Shown: positions 45,312 through 55,131, counted from the stretch's first letter. The stretch is DNA of 64,000 nt from Streptomyces sp. SLBN-118 (GCF_006715635.1 NZ_VFNP01000002.1:1798001-1862000), one strand, 5' to 3'. A program made the numbers and translations. Notes: a model not told the origin generated them from the letters alone.

Positions 45312-47370
45312 GCTGAAGCGCTTCGGCAGGGGGAAGCTGCCTCGCGCGGCGCTTGTCGCGGTCCTGCTGCTGCCACTGCTGTACGGCGCGCTGTACCTGT
45401 GGTCCTTCTGGGATCCGTACGGGCAGCTCGACAAGATCCCCGTCGCGCTCGTCAACGACGACAAGGGAGCCACCGCCTCGGGCAAGAAGATCGCCGCGGG
45501 CGACGAGATCACCAAGGGCCTGCGCAAGAGCAAGGTCTTCGAGTGGCACGAGGTGAGCGAGGCCGAGGCCCGCAAGGGCGTCGAGGACGGCGCGTACTAC
45601 CTCTCGCTGACCATGCCCGAGGACTTCAGCGCGCGCATCGCCTCCAGCGCCGGCGACTCCCCCGAGACCGGCGCCCTTCAGGTCCGTACGAACGACGCCA
45701 ACAACTACATCGTCGGGCAGATCTCACGGACGGTCTTCTCCGAGGTCCGCACCGCCGCGTCGGTCAACGCCTCCCGCAGCTTCCTCGACCGGATCTTCAT
45801 CTCCTTCTCCGGCATCCATGACGCCACCGAGAAGGCGGCGAAGGGCGCCGACCAGCTCAAGGGCGGGATCGGCAAGGCGAAGAAGGGCTCCAAGGATCTC
45901 GCGGACGGGCTGAAGGACGCCAAGAACGGCAGCGGCAGGCTGGCCGGCGGCCTGACCAAGCTGAACAAGGGCGCGGGTGATCTCGAGAGCGGCTCCAAGC
46001 AGGTCTCCGACGGCACCCAGGCGCTCGCCGACAAGGTCAACGGGGTGGCCGCCGAGGTGCGCCCGTACCTCAAGGACAACGGCAAGGCCATCGGGGACGC
46101 GGCCCGCCTGGTCGCCGACTCCTCGCAGGCGATACGCCACAACCTCGACATCCTCGTGAAGACGGCGCCCGCCTCCGCGGCCCTCGCCCACGCGTCGGCC
46201 GACGAGCTCAGCTCCATCTACAAGACGCACTGCGAGGACGCCCTCCTGCCCGACCCCACCGTCTGCCCTGCCCTCAAGCGCGCCAAGGTCACCGCGGCCG
46301 ATGTCGCCAAGGTCGCCGACGACGTCAACACACTCGTGAAGGACAACAACGGCGATCTGAAGAAGCTCGACCGCCAACTCGCCGATCTGCAGAAGAAGGC
46401 AGGCGAACTCGCCAAGCGCTCACCGCGGCTCGACGAGGACCTGAAGTCGGCCGTCGGCAAGATCAATGACCTCAACTCGGGCGCGAAGAAGGTCGCTCAG
46501 GGCGCCGGCAAGCTGCACACCGGCCTGAGCAGCGCCAAGTCGGGCTCCACCGATCTCGACACCGGTGTGGGCAAGCTCAAGACGGGCGCCGGGAAGCTCG
46601 ACGGCGGCATGTTCAAGCTCGCCGACGGTTCGTCCGAACTGGCCGGCGGGCTCAACGACGGCGTCGGCAAGATCCCCGACTACGGCAAGAGCGACCGCGA
46701 CCGCCGCACCGAGGTGATGGCCGACCCGGTGAAGCTGGCGAGCCAGTCGCTCCACAAGGCGCCCAACTACGGCACCGGCTTCGCCCCGTACTTCATCCCG
46801 CTGTCCCTCTGGGTGGGCGCGATGGTCGCGTACATGATCATCCAGCCGCTGAACCGGCGGGCGCTCGCCGCAGGCGCCTCCGCCTGGCGGATCGCACTGG
46901 CCGGCTGGCTGCCCGTCGCCGCGATCGGTGTGGTGCAGGTGGCGGCACTGATGTCCGTACTGCACTGGGCCGTCGGCCTGAAGATGGCTTACGCGGCCGG
47001 GACCATCGGGTTCCTCGCCCTCGTCACCTGCAGCTTCGCCGCCATCATCCAGTGGCTGAACGCACGCTTCGGGGCCGCGGGCCGCATCCTCGTCCTCGCC
47101 GTGCTGATGCTCCAGCTGACGTCGGCAGGCGGCACCTACCCCGTCCAGACCAGCCCGGGGTTCTTCAATGCCATCCACCCCTTCCTCCCGATGAGTTATG
47201 TCGTCGATGCGCTGCGCAGGCTCATCACCGGCGGTGGTCTCGGCCCGGTCTGGCAGGCCTGCGCGGTGCTGATCGCCTTCACGGCGGGCGCGCTCGCGCT
47301 GACCGCCGTGTCGGCCCGGCGCAAGCAGGTGTGGACTCTCGACCGGCTCCACCCGGAGCTGAGCCTGTGA
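45283..47370 (+). CDS. YhgE/Pip family membrane export protein
   Basis: A 695-residue protein with one N-terminal helix (about 21-43), a large external region, and five or six C-terminal helices of the ABC-2 permease type (from about 500). The external region has VNDDKGATASGKKIAAGDE and heptad-like GA/GS-x-L-x-x-G repeats that form a long coiled structure (about 185-270 and 395-460). The YhgE/Pip group includes phage-infection and export proteins such as type VII-associated EsaA relatives. Here the ABC-like gene and TetR suggest drug or lipid efflux. Confidence 0.9.
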   Translation: MRSPRLAALELKRFGRGKLPRAALVAVLLLPLLYGALYLWSFWDPYGQLDKIPVALVNDDKGATASGKKIAAGDEITKGLRKSKVFEWHEVSEAEARKGVEDGAYYLSLTMPEDFSARIASSAGDSPETGALQVRTNDANNYIVGQISRTVFSEVRTAASVNASRSFLDRIFISFSGIHDATEKAAKGADQLKGGIGKAKKGSKDLADGLKDAKNGSGRLAGGLTKLNKGAGDLESGSKQVSDGTQALADKVNGVAAEVRPYLKDNGKAIGDAARLVADSSQAIRHNLDILVKTAPASAALAHASADELSSIYKTHCEDALLPDPTVCPALKRAKVTAADVAKVADDVNTLVKDNNGDLKKLDRQLADLQKKAGELAKRSPRLDEDLKSAVGKINDLNSGAKKVAQGAGKLHTGLSSAKSGSTDLDTGVGKLKTGAGKLDGGMFKLADGSSELAGGLNDGVGKIPDYGKSDRDRRTEVMADPVKLASQSLHKAPNYGTGFAPYFIPLSLWVGAMVAYMIIQPLNRRALAAGASAWRIALAGWLPVAAIGVVQVAALMSVLHWAVGLKMAYAAGTIGFLALVTCSFAAIIQWLNARFGAAGRILVLAVLMLQLTSAGGTYPVQTSPGFFNAIHPFLPMSYVVDALRRLITGGGLGPVWQACAVLIAFTAGALALTAVSARRKQVWTLDRLHPELSL

Positions 47371-47399
47371 GAACGGCCGGACCTGTGAGAATCGACTCC

Positions 47400-48029
47400 A
47401 TGGACGACGCCATGGACGCCAAGGACAGCACCAGCACAAGACGCCGGGCGACCCGGGCAAAACTCTACGAGGCCGCGGTGACGCTCATCGCCGAGCAGGG
47501 CTTCTCCGCCACCACGGTGGACGAGATCGCGGAACGCGCCGGGGTCGCCAAGGGCACGGTCTACTACAACTTCAAAAGCAAGACCGAGCTCTTCGAGGAG
47601 CTGTTGCGGTACGGCGTCGGCCTGCTCACCGCCTCGCTCCAGTCCGCCGCCGACGAGACAGCGGAACGCGGCGGCACCAAGGTCGAGGCGCTGGACGCGA
47701 TGATCAGGGCCGGTCTGGGCTTCATCGACCGCTATCCGGCCTTCACCCAGCTGTACGTGGCCGAACTGTGGCGCACCAACCGGGCCTGGCAGTCGACGCT
47801 TCTCGTCGTGCGCCAGCATGCGGTCGCCGTCGTCGAGACGGTGCTGCGGGAGGCTGTCGACAACGGCGAGTTGAGCGAGGAGATCGACATTCCGCTGACG
47901 GCGTCCGCGCTGGTCGGGATGGTCCTGGTGGCCGCCCTCGACTGGCAGGCGTTCCAGCCCGAACGGTCGATGGACGACGTGCACTCCGCCCTGTCGCGGC
48001 TGCTGCACGGCCGCGTCAGCGGTCGCTGA
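47400..48029 (+). CDS. TetR family transcriptional repressor
   Basis: A 209-residue regulator. The helix-turn-helix is in residues about 25-65 (GFSATTVDEIAERAGVAKGT, then VYYNFKSK), and the C-terminal ligand domain is of TetR_C type. It closes the operon behind yhgE and probably binds the 28-bp palindrome at 44536-44563, with an unknown ligand releasing it. The start is uncertain: ATG 47400, GTG 47385 or ATG 47412. Confidence 0.92.
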   Translation: MDDAMDAKDSTSTRRRATRAKLYEAAVTLIAEQGFSATTVDEIAERAGVAKGTVYYNFKSKTELFEELLRYGVGLLTASLQSAADETAERGGTKVEALDAMIRAGLGFIDRYPAFTQLYVAELWRTNRAWQSTLLVVRQHAVAVVETVLREAVDNGELSEEIDIPLTASALVGMVLVAALDWQAFQPERSMDDVHSALSRLLHGRVSGR

Positions 48030-48340
48030 AGCCCGGCGCCGGGAACAGCGAGGAAAAGCAGAAGTGCCGGTTCGGCGAGGCTCGATCCCCCCGAGCCCCG
48101 CCGGACCGGCGGTGTCCCCCCAACGTCCCCGTACTCCCCCGATCCGTCAGGGGAGCCGCACCGTTCCGCCGCCCCGTGTCGGCGGTGCCGGCGCCGCGCC
48201 CCTTCCGTGGTCCCCACTCTTCCGTCTGGGCAGGTGAGACCCATCCGCGCGCGTACTCATCTCGCCCACTAGGTACGGATACTCAGCCCTGCGTGCTCAT
48301 CCCCACCCGCGCAGCCCGGCGACTGGTTACGATCGCGTCC
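48030..48340. other. 311-bp non-coding gap
   Basis: No gene, RNA or strong hairpin is seen apart from CCCGGCGCCGGG-like dyad symmetry just after the tetR stop. It should contain the promoter of the DUF4126 gene. Confidence 0.5.
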
Positions 48341-48958
48341 GTGTCCGTACTCCCTCTTGTGTTCACCAGCGGCTGGGCCAGCGGGATCAACGCCTATGCG
48401 GTGGTCCTGCTGTTGGGCGTCTTCGGCGCGACCGGGCTCACCGACGAAGTGCCCGCATCGCTTCAGCGCACCGATGTCCTGATCGTCGCCGGGGTGCTCT
48501 TCGTCTGCGAGGCGGTGGCGGACAAGATCCCGTACGTCGACTCGATATGGGACTCCGTGCACACCGTGCTCCGGCCGGTCGCGGGAGCGGTCGTGGCCGC
48601 GCTGCTGGCCGGGGACAGCGGCTCGCTGCCGGAGCTCGCGGCGGCCGCGGTCGGCGGCTCGTCCGCGCTGATGAGCCATCTGGTCAAGGCCGGCACCCGG
48701 ATGGCGATCAACACCTCACCCGAGCCGTTCAGCAATATCGCGGTGAGCACGGCGGAGGATCTGGGCGTCGCCGGGATCATCATCTTTGCGCTGTTCCATC
48801 CGGTTGCGGCAGCGCTCGTCGCCGGGACCCTGCTCGCGCTCGGCTTGGTGACGGTGGTCTTCCTGGCCTCGCGGATCCGCCGGTTCTGGCGGCGCCGCGC
48901 ACAGCGGCGCGAGGGGAAACGGCCGGCCGCAGCGGGGGTCGGCAGATCACCCTGGTGA
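48341..48958 (+). CDS. DUF4126 family membrane protein
   Basis: A 205-residue protein opening MSVLPLVFTSGWASGINAY, the DUF4126 signature, with about four membrane helices and DKIPYVDSIWDSVHTVLRP in the first loop. The C-terminus is basic (RRFWRRRAQRREGKRP). The function is unknown. GTG 48341 matches the usual N-terminus. The oxidoreductase gene follows after 48 nt. Confidence 0.87.
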   Translation: MSVLPLVFTSGWASGINAYAVVLLLGVFGATGLTDEVPASLQRTDVLIVAGVLFVCEAVADKIPYVDSIWDSVHTVLRPVAGAVVAALLAGDSGSLPELAAAAVGGSSALMSHLVKAGTRMAINTSPEPFSNIAVSTAEDLGVAGIIIFALFHPVAAALVAGTLLALGLVTVVFLASRIRRFWRRRAQRREGKRPAAAGVGRSPW

Positions 48959-49006
48959 CCGGGCCACCCGGACCGGCTGTCAGTGGCGGCCGATAGGGTC
49001 GCCGAC

Positions 49007-50494
49007 ATGGGACGGATTGCGGTGATCGGCGCCGGGATGGGCGCCATGGCGGCTGCCGCCCGGCTGGCTGTGGCAGGCCACCGGGTGACGGTGTACGAGC
49101 GCTCGGAGACGTACGGCGGCGCAGTGGGCCGGTACGAGCGCGAAGGCTTCGTCTTCGACACCGGTCCGGGTCTGCTCCATCTGCCCGCCGTCTGGCGGGA
49201 CTTGTTCGTCAAGACCGGCAAGGAGCCCCTGGAGCAGTGCGTAGGGCTGGTCCAGGTGGACCCGTCGAGCCGCCACCTCTTCGCGGACGGCACGGCGGTG
49301 TCCCTGCCGAACGCCTCACGGGCCGGAGTCGTCTCCGCGCTGAATGAGGCGCTGGGGTCGGGCGCGGGCGAACGGTGGGGCGAGTTCCTGGGGAGAGCGC
49401 GGGACGCCTGGGAGCGCACGAGGCGGCCGCTCCTCGAGGAGCCTTTGCGGGCGGACTGGCAGGTGCTGGGACGCGACCCCTATCCGGCGCTGCGGCACCG
49501 CAAGCTGCTGCGGGCCCGGCAGGCTTCCACGCTCGCGGAGATCGGCGCCTGGGAGCTGGCCGACCCGAGACTGGCGGCCCTGCTCGACGCCTGCGCGCTC
49601 GCGTACGGCCTGGATCCACGCCACGCTCCGGCGAGCGCAGCCCTGCTGCCGTACATGGAACAGACCTTCGGCAGCTGGTACATCGAGGGCGGGATGCGTG
49701 AGCTGGCCCGGGCCGTGTACGAGCGGTGCACGGCCCGGAAGGTGGAGTTCGCCTTCAGGTCCGAGGTGACGCGAGTCCTGGAGAAGGGGGGCCGGGCGGC
49801 CGGCGTCGAGCTGGCCGGGGGCGCGGTCGCCGAGGCGGATCATGTGGTGGCCGGCGCCGGGACGGCGGGGCTGGTCGGTCCTGAGCTGTGGCGGGAGGGT
49901 GACGTAAGACCCTCGAAGGGCACGGGCGACGGTCCGCTGCCGGGCCGGTTCACGGTGCTGCTGGCCCTGCGCGGGGCGCGCCCCGCATCCGCTGTCCACC
50001 GAACGGTGGTGCACTCCCCCGACACGGGTGAGCAAGCGGCGGCGGTCTTCGGCGGGCGGACCGGGGAGCGGCCCACGGTGACCGTGCTGCGGCCCGGCGA
50101 TCCACGGACCGCTCCGGACGGCGAGCACGAGGCAGTCACCCTCACAGCCACGGTCGCCGGACCCGGGGGCCCGGTCGACTGGACGGACCCGGCGCTGCGC
50201 GAGCGGTACGCCGACGCGCTGATCGAGGCCGCCGGCGCGGTCGTTCCGGAGATACGGGACCGCGTGCTGTGGCACGAAATCCTCACGCCCGCCGAGTCGG
50301 GAGCGCTGCCCGCGCCCGCGCTGGCGGGCGCCGGGGGACGGTATCTGCACCCGGCGAACTGCACCCGGCTTCCCGGCCTGTATCTGGTGGGCGGCCACGC
50401 GCACCCGGGCGGCGGACTCGCGCACGCCGGGATGTCGGGGGCGCTGGTCGCCGGTCTGATCGTGGAGGGCGCCGGCTTCCGTGGCTCTCAGTGA
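49007..50494 (+). CDS. Phytoene desaturase-like FAD-dependent oxidoreductase
   Basis: A 495-residue flavoprotein of the CrtI/phytoene-dehydrogenase-like group. The dinucleotide fold is RIAVIGAGMGAMAAAARLA with YERSETYGGAVG. The C-terminal FAD motif reads LYLVGGHAHPGGGLAHAGMSG. No carotenoid genes are nearby, so the substrate is open. ATG 49007 fits the family N-terminus; a GTG at 48983 is in frame. It converges on the Tyr/Gln-rich membrane protein gene. Confidence 0.88.
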   Translation: MGRIAVIGAGMGAMAAAARLAVAGHRVTVYERSETYGGAVGRYEREGFVFDTGPGLLHLPAVWRDLFVKTGKEPLEQCVGLVQVDPSSRHLFADGTAVSLPNASRAGVVSALNEALGSGAGERWGEFLGRARDAWERTRRPLLEEPLRADWQVLGRDPYPALRHRKLLRARQASTLAEIGAWELADPRLAALLDACALAYGLDPRHAPASAALLPYMEQTFGSWYIEGGMRELARAVYERCTARKVEFAFRSEVTRVLEKGGRAAGVELAGGAVAEADHVVAGAGTAGLVGPELWREGDVRPSKGTGDGPLPGRFTVLLALRGARPASAVHRTVVHSPDTGEQAAAVFGGRTGERPTVTVLRPGDPRTAPDGEHEAVTLTATVAGPGGPVDWTDPALRERYADALIEAAGAVVPEIRDRVLWHEILTPAESGALPAPALAGAGGRYLHPANCTRLPGLYLVGGHAHPGGGLAHAGMSGALVAGLIVEGAGFRGSQ

Positions 50495-50551
50495 CGACCG
50501 GTGTTCGGTGACGACCGGGTTCAGTGACGACGTGCTGCGACTGACGCAGCG

Positions 50552-51391
50552 TCAGTAGCGGTACTGCTGCTCGTTGTACCCGGTCCCGGTGTCGTAGCCG
50601 TACGGCGAGGGCTGTTCCTGCGGCATCGGCGGCACCTGGTCGCCTTCGCGCTGCTGCGGGACCCACACCCCACCGGCCGGGGTCTCGCTGTACTGAGGCT
50701 GTGCGTACGGATCGGCGTACTGCTGCTGGCTGCCGTAGCTGTCATAGCTGTCGTACGCGTTGTACTGCTGGCCGCCGACATACGGGTCCGAGTACGCGGC
50801 GTACTGCTGCTGCCCGGCCCCGTAGTCGTACTGCCCGGCGTAGGCCTCCTGGCCCGTCGGCTGCTGCTGGCCGTAGTCCGAGTAGTAGCTGTCGTACGTG
50901 CCGCCGTACTGGGCGTAGCTCGGGCTCTGCTGCTCCTGCCGTGGCTGCTCCGCCGCGTAGGCCGCTTCGCTGTACACGCCGTACTGCCCGGTGTCCTCCG
51001 GGAGCGGCTGGGGCTCGTAGACCGGCTCCGGCTCAGCGTCCGCGTCCTCGTACGCGAGGTCGGAGACCTCCAGCGTGGGCTCGCGCAATGCCGCGTCCGG
51101 CCTGGAGCCGGACCTGCGGCGGGGGCTCTCGCCCGGACTGCCGCCGAGCGCCCAGCCGGTGGAGAAGCCGCGGCGGAAGGACAGGGTGACATACGTCTGG
51201 CCGACCGCGAAGGCGACGGCGCCCAGCGCGATCACCAAGACCGAGGGCAGCAGTACGCCGAAGACGACAGCGAGGAATCCGGCAAAGGCGAGAAGCCGCC
51301 AGCGCAGCCGCGCCTTGTACTGCAGCAGCACCTCACCGAGCAGCCACAGCGCGACGACGCCGAACGCGATATAGAGGACCGTCCAGCCCAT
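50552..51391 (-). CDS. Membrane protein with Tyr/Gln-rich low-complexity tail
   Basis: A 279-residue protein with two or three N-terminal helices (about 4-22 and 30-66), then an Arg/Ser-rich stretch, an acidic segment, and 150 residues of Tyr/Gln/Gly/Asp-rich sequence (YGSQQQYADPYAQPQY and similar) ending in EQQYRY. The tail is probably disordered and cytoplasmic and looks prion-like in composition. The function is unknown. It lies 51 nt downstream of nothing on its strand except metF, which is transcribed the same way and ends beyond its start. Confidence 0.75.
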   Translation of the reverse strand: MGWTVLYIAFGVVALWLLGEVLLQYKARLRWRLLAFAGFLAVVFGVLLPSVLVIALGAVAFAVGQTYVTLSFRRGFSTGWALGGSPGESPRRRSGSRPDAALREPTLEVSDLAYEDADAEPEPVYEPQPLPEDTGQYGVYSEAAYAAEQPRQEQQSPSYAQYGGTYDSYYSDYGQQQPTGQEAYAGQYDYGAGQQQYAAYSDPYVGGQQYNAYDSYDSYGSQQQYADPYAQPQYSETPAGGVWVPQQREGDQVPPMPQEQPSPYGYDTGTGYNEQQYRY

Positions 51392-51442
51392 GCCCGCCCC
51401 TCTCCTCCGGCCGCCGCCCCGGGTCGGGTCGGGTACGGCCGA

Positions 51443-52360
51443 TCACGACTGCTCGTGCAGTCCGAGATTCTCGTAGATTTCGAGCGTCGCCGTGGAGTTG
51501 TTGAGCGTAATGAAGTGCAGTCCGGGGACTCCCTCGGAGAGCAGCCGTGCACAGAACTCCGTCGCGTACTCGATTCCAATGGAGCGTACAGCGGCCGGGT
51601 CGTCCTTGACGGTGAGGATCCTCTCTTTCAGGTCCGCCGGGAACGTCGCGTTGCTGAGCTGCGCAAACCTTTCCAGCTGCCTGACGCTGGTGACCGGCAT
51701 GATCTCCGGAATGATCGGCGTCCGGCAGTCCGCGGCCGCGACCCGGTCACGCAGCCGCAGATAGTCCTCGGGCTGGAAGAACATCTGTGTGATCGCGTAG
51801 TCGGCCCCGGCGCGGCACTTGTCGACGAAGTGGCGGATGTCGGTGTCCCAGTCCTCCGAACGCGGATGCATCTCGGGGAAGGCCGCTACGCCGACACAGA
51901 AGTCACCGGACTCCTTGATCAGCTGGACGAGCTCGGCGGCGTACCGGACGCCCTTGGGGTGCTTGACCCACTCGCCCATGGGGTCGCCGGGCGGGTCGCC
52001 CCGGACTGCGAGGATGTTGCGGATCCCCGCGTCGGCGTACTGGCCGATCATGTTGCGCAGCTCGGCGACGGAGTGGTTGACCGCGGTGAGGTGCGCGACC
52101 GGGGTCAGTGTGGTGTCGGCGGCGATCTGCTCGGTGGCCTTGACGGTGCCCGCGCGCGTGGATCCGCCGGCGCCGTAGGTCACGGAGACGAAGTTCGGGG
52201 CGACTGCCTCGACCCTGCGCAGCGCGTTCCAGAGGTTCCGCTCGCCCTTCTCGGTCTTGGGTGCCCAGAACTCGAAAGAGTAGGACGTTTTACCGGTCGC
52301 GAGCAGGTCACGCACGGTCCGTGCGCGATCCGTCCTGGTCGAAGCTGTACCAAGGGCCAT
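51443..52360 (-). CDS. metF: Methylenetetrahydrofolate reductase
   Basis: A 305-residue FAD enzyme reducing 5,10-methylene-THF to 5-methyl-THF for methionine synthesis. The TIM-barrel motifs are [42 protein letters not shown] and [17 protein letters not shown]. The ATG at 52360 is clear. The gene follows thiE by 76 nt on the same strand. Its stop lies 51 nt upstream of the Tyr/Gln-rich protein gene. Confidence 0.96.
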   Translation of the reverse strand: MALGTASTRTDRARTVRDLLATGKTSYSFEFWAPKTEKGERNLWNALRRVEAVAPNFVSVTYGAGGSTRAGTVKATEQIAADTTLTPVAHLTAVNHSVAELRNMIGQYADAGIRNILAVRGDPPGDPMGEWVKHPKGVRYAAELVQLIKESGDFCVGVAAFPEMHPRSEDWDTDIRHFVDKCRAGADYAITQMFFQPEDYLRLRDRVAAADCRTPIIPEIMPVTSVRQLERFAQLSNATFPADLKERILTVKDDPAAVRSIGIEYATEFCARLLSEGVPGLHFITLNNSTATLEIYENLGLHEQS

Positions 52361-52436
52361 ACTCGCAGGTTATCCAGGGCTTCCGGGTCGCCCAACCCGA
52401 GTCCACCAACCGGACACCCAAACCTCATGATTCGGC

Positions 52437-53087
52437 CTACTGTCCGTAGGTGCGTATCCGCTTGGTGAGATCCGCCGCGGCCGCTGCCGGGTCGTCGGCC
52501 TCGGTGATCGCGCGTACGACGACGATCCTGCGGGCGCCCGCCTCCAGCACCTCGTCCAGATTGCCCGCATCGATGCCGCCGATCGCGAACCAGGGCCGAT
52601 CGGTACCCAGCCCCGCCGCGTAGCGCACGAGGCCGAGTCCGGGGGCGTACCGCCCGGGCTTGGTGGGGGTGGGCCAGCAGGGTCCGGTGCAGAAGTAGTC
52701 CACGCCCTGCTCGACGGCGGCGGCGTCCACCTCGGACTCGGCATGGGTGGATCGGCCCATCAGGACGTCCTCGCCGAGGATCGCGCGGGCGGCCGGGACC
52801 GGGATGTCGCCCTGTCCGAGATGCAGCACGTCGGATCCGATGGCGTGGGCGACGTCGGCGCGGTCGTTCACGGCGAGCAGCTTGCCGTGCCTGCGGCAGG
52901 CGTCGGCGAAGACCTGGAGGTGGTCGAGCTCCTCGGCCGCCTCCATGCCCTTGTCGCGCAGCTGCACAATGTCGACACCCGAGGACAGCACGGCATCGAG
53001 GAAGGCGGCGAGGTCGCCCTGCTTCTTCCGGGCGTCCGTGCACAGATAGAGCCGGGCGTCGGACAGCAGCTCACGAGCCGTGGACAT
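52437..53087 (-). CDS. thiE: Thiamine phosphate synthase
   Basis: A 216-residue TIM-barrel enzyme joining the pyrimidine and thiazole halves of thiamine. Motifs are [45 protein letters not shown] and [24 protein letters not shown] precedes the ATG at 53087. It lies on the opposite strand to thiO-thiS-thiG and has no TPP riboswitch in its 135-bp upstream gap, so it may be regulated apart. Confidence 0.95.
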   Translation of the reverse strand: MSTARELLSDARLYLCTDARKKQGDLAAFLDAVLSSGVDIVQLRDKGMEAAEELDHLQVFADACRRHGKLLAVNDRADVAHAIGSDVLHLGQGDIPVPAARAILGEDVLMGRSTHAESEVDAAAVEQGVDYFCTGPCWPTPTKPGRYAPGLGLVRYAAGLGTDRPWFAIGGIDAGNLDEVLEAGARRIVVVRAITEADDPAAAAADLTKRIRTYGQ

Positions 53088-53169
53088 GGGTGTTTCCCCC
53101 GTTGGGTCGGCGGTGTGCGGGCGCGGGCCACCAGGGGCCCACGCCGGCACACCGCGTGGAGTTGGTCCT

Positions 53170-53216
53170 TTCCGGCGGTCCGGGGCAGCCCGAATCGGAC
53201 GCTCAGGACGCCGGAA
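53170..53216 (-). terminator. Terminator of the Rv2175c-like gene
   Basis: TTCCGGCG (53170-53177) pairs with CGCCGGAA (53209-53216), extended by CCTT/AAGG with one bulge, just past the stop of the minus-strand gene. Confidence 0.5.
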
Positions 53217-53222
53217 GGCGGG

Positions 53223-53588
53223 TCAGACGGCGAGCGCCTGGGCCCGGCGCTTCACCTCCGTGCCGCGATTCTCGCTGAGCGCCTGCGCGGGCGTGCCCGG
53301 CAGGCTCGGGTCGGGGGTGAAGAGCCACTCCAGCATCTCTTCGTCGGTGAAGCCGTCGTCCCTCAGGAGGGTCAGGGTCCCGGCGAGACCCTTGACCACC
53401 TTGGTGCCGTCGATGAAGGCGGCCGGCACCTGAAGCGCCCGGTTCTCACCACGGCGCACGGCGATCAGCTGGCCTTCCTTGACCAGCTGCCGTACGCGTG
53501 TCACCTCGACATCGAGCATTTCCGCGATGTCGGGAAGGTGGAGCCAGGCGGGGACGAGAGCATCGATCTTTGCGTCAATCTCGGTCAC
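53223..53588 (-). CDS. Rv2175c family DNA-binding protein
   Basis: A 121-residue winged-helix protein of the Rv2175c family. LHLPDIAEMLDVEVTRVRQLVKEGQ forms the helix-turn-helix (about 16-40), and a conserved C-terminal part reads GTLTLLRDDGFTDEEMLEWLF. In Mycobacterium tuberculosis Rv2175c is phosphorylated by the neighbouring kinase PknL. Here a PASTA kinase lies 4 kb away, so a like pairing is plausible. The target DNA is unknown. The start is GTG 53588. Confidence 0.9.
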   Translation of the reverse strand: MTEIDAKIDALVPAWLHLPDIAEMLDVEVTRVRQLVKEGQLIAVRRGENRALQVPAAFIDGTKVVKGLAGTLTLLRDDGFTDEEMLEWLFTPDPSLPGTPAQALSENRGTEVKRRAQALAV

Positions 53589-53660
53589 ACGACAAGCGTG
53601 CCATCCCGGACTGACAGTCGGTAGCCGGACCCTGCCCGGACAACCTCCGCGCCGCCGTCT

Positions 53661-54902
53661 TCACTCTGCCCGTGCCGCCGTCTTCAGAGGCACGGACGGG
53701 TCGATCGCGAGGTCCGGATCGAGCCGTGCGCCGGAAAGGATCAGCTTGCGTCCCTGCGCCAGATCGCGGGCCCTGCCGACGGCCAGGAGGGCGACCAGGG
53801 CGCCCTCGCGCAGCCAGAGCACCGTCCAGGTGGGGCCCGCCGGATCGCCGCGCCGGACCATCGTGTCGGCGGTGGCGTGGTGGCCCGCGTACTGCACGAA
53901 ACGGCCGAACTGCTCGGACCAGAAGTACGGCACAGGATCGTAGATCTCCACCGGCTCCCGCAGATCGCCGGCGATGACGTTGGCGGCCACCGTGCGCGGC
54001 CCTTGCAGGGCGTTGTCCCAGTGGTGCACGAGCAGGCGTTCGCCGTAGCGGCGTGACGGGAAGGAGGCGCAGTCGCCGACCGCGTACACATCGGGCAGGG
54101 AGGTGCGCAGATACTGGTCCGCGGTGATTGCGCCGTCCGGGCCGATCGCGATGCCGGAGCCCGCGAGCCAGCCGGTGGCGGGGCGGGCGCCGATGCCGAC
54201 GACCACGGCTCCCGCCGGGAGCTCACGGCCGTCCGCGAGGATCACCGTTCCGGGCTCGATGCGGGCCACGCGCGCGTGGGTGAGCAGTTCGACGCCGTAC
54301 TCCGCGTACCAGTGGGTCATCGGGGCCGCGACCTCGGCGGGCAGGGCGCCGGCGAGGGGCCGGTCGGCCGCCTCGACGACGGTGACCGTGCAGTCGGCCT
54401 CGCGGGCGGCCGTGGCGAATTCCGCTCCGATCCAGCCCGCGCCGACGACCACTATGTCGTCCTGTTCGGCCAGGACGGGGCGCAGCCGTGCGGCATCGTC
54501 GAGGGTGCGCAGCAGATGGACCCCGGCAACGCCCTCCGCACCCGGCAGCGTGATCGGCTCGGCGCCGCTGGCGATGACCAGGACGTCGTACGGGACGGCT
54601 CCCGCCTCGGTGTCGAGCTCGTGCTCCAGCGGGCGTACGCCCTGCACCTCGCAGCCCAGCCGCAGCTCGATGCCGAGTGCCTCGAAGTCGACCTCGAAGG
54701 CCGAACCCTCGGCCTTGCCGAGCAGGATCGCCTTCGAGAGGGGCGGTCTGTCGTACGGCTGGTGGGGCTCGGCGCCGATCAGCGTCACGGATCCCGTGAA
54801 GCCCTGCTCGCGCAGGGCCACGGCGGTCTGGACTCCGGCCATTCCCGCGCCGACGACGACCACGCGCCGGTCTGTCTGTGCTGTCTTCTGCTGCTCGCTC
54901 AC
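53661..54902 (-). CDS. NAD(P)/FAD ferredoxin reductase-like oxidoreductase
   Basis: A 413-residue class I-like disulfide-reductase-fold flavoprotein of the rhodocoxin/putidaredoxin reductase group. FAD binding is RRVVVVGAGMAGVQTAVALR, NAD binding VVVGAGWIGAEFATAAR, and the second FAD motif TSLPDVYAVGDCASFPS. Its C-terminal reductase domain includes PYFWSEQFGRFVQYAG. It likely reduces a ferredoxin for a P450 or dioxygenase, but no partner is adjacent. It is divergent from the thi operon. The start is GTG 54902. Confidence 0.9.
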   Translation of the reverse strand: MSEQQKTAQTDRRVVVVGAGMAGVQTAVALREQGFTGSVTLIGAEPHQPYDRPPLSKAILLGKAEGSAFEVDFEALGIELRLGCEVQGVRPLEHELDTEAGAVPYDVLVIASGAEPITLPGAEGVAGVHLLRTLDDAARLRPVLAEQDDIVVVGAGWIGAEFATAAREADCTVTVVEAADRPLAGALPAEVAAPMTHWYAEYGVELLTHARVARIEPGTVILADGRELPAGAVVVGIGARPATGWLAGSGIAIGPDGAITADQYLRTSLPDVYAVGDCASFPSRRYGERLLVHHWDNALQGPRTVAANVIAGDLREPVEIYDPVPYFWSEQFGRFVQYAGHHATADTMVRRGDPAGPTWTVLWLREGALVALLAVGRARDLAQGRKLILSGARLDPDLAIDPSVPLKTAARAE

Positions 54903-55037
54903 CCTGCAACCTTACGCATCTGACGGTCCGTCAGTAAGCGTGTTCGGCGATGCTCGCGCCGCCCGCGTGCGACGACTGCCGCAGCGCCTGCTCCCTTACT
55001 GCCGGTTGAGGGCGGGGGTTAGGGTGGCCACCGTAAG

Positions 55038-55131
55038 GCACTCGCGGGAGCCCGGACGCACCGGGCTGAGAGGGAGGCTGGGCGGCCTCCGACCGTACGA
55101 ACCTGATCCGGGTCATGCCGGCGAAGGGAGG
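55038..55131 (+). promoter_or_regulatory. TPP riboswitch (THI element)
   Basis: The conserved TPP aptamer strings are present: ACCGGGCTGAGAGGGAGGC, then GAACCTGATCCGGGTCATGC, then GGCGAAGGGAGG. The last contains a purine-rich ribosome site 12 nt before thiO, which suggests translational shut-off when thiamine pyrophosphate is plentiful. The element controls thiO-thiS-thiG. Confidence 0.93.
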
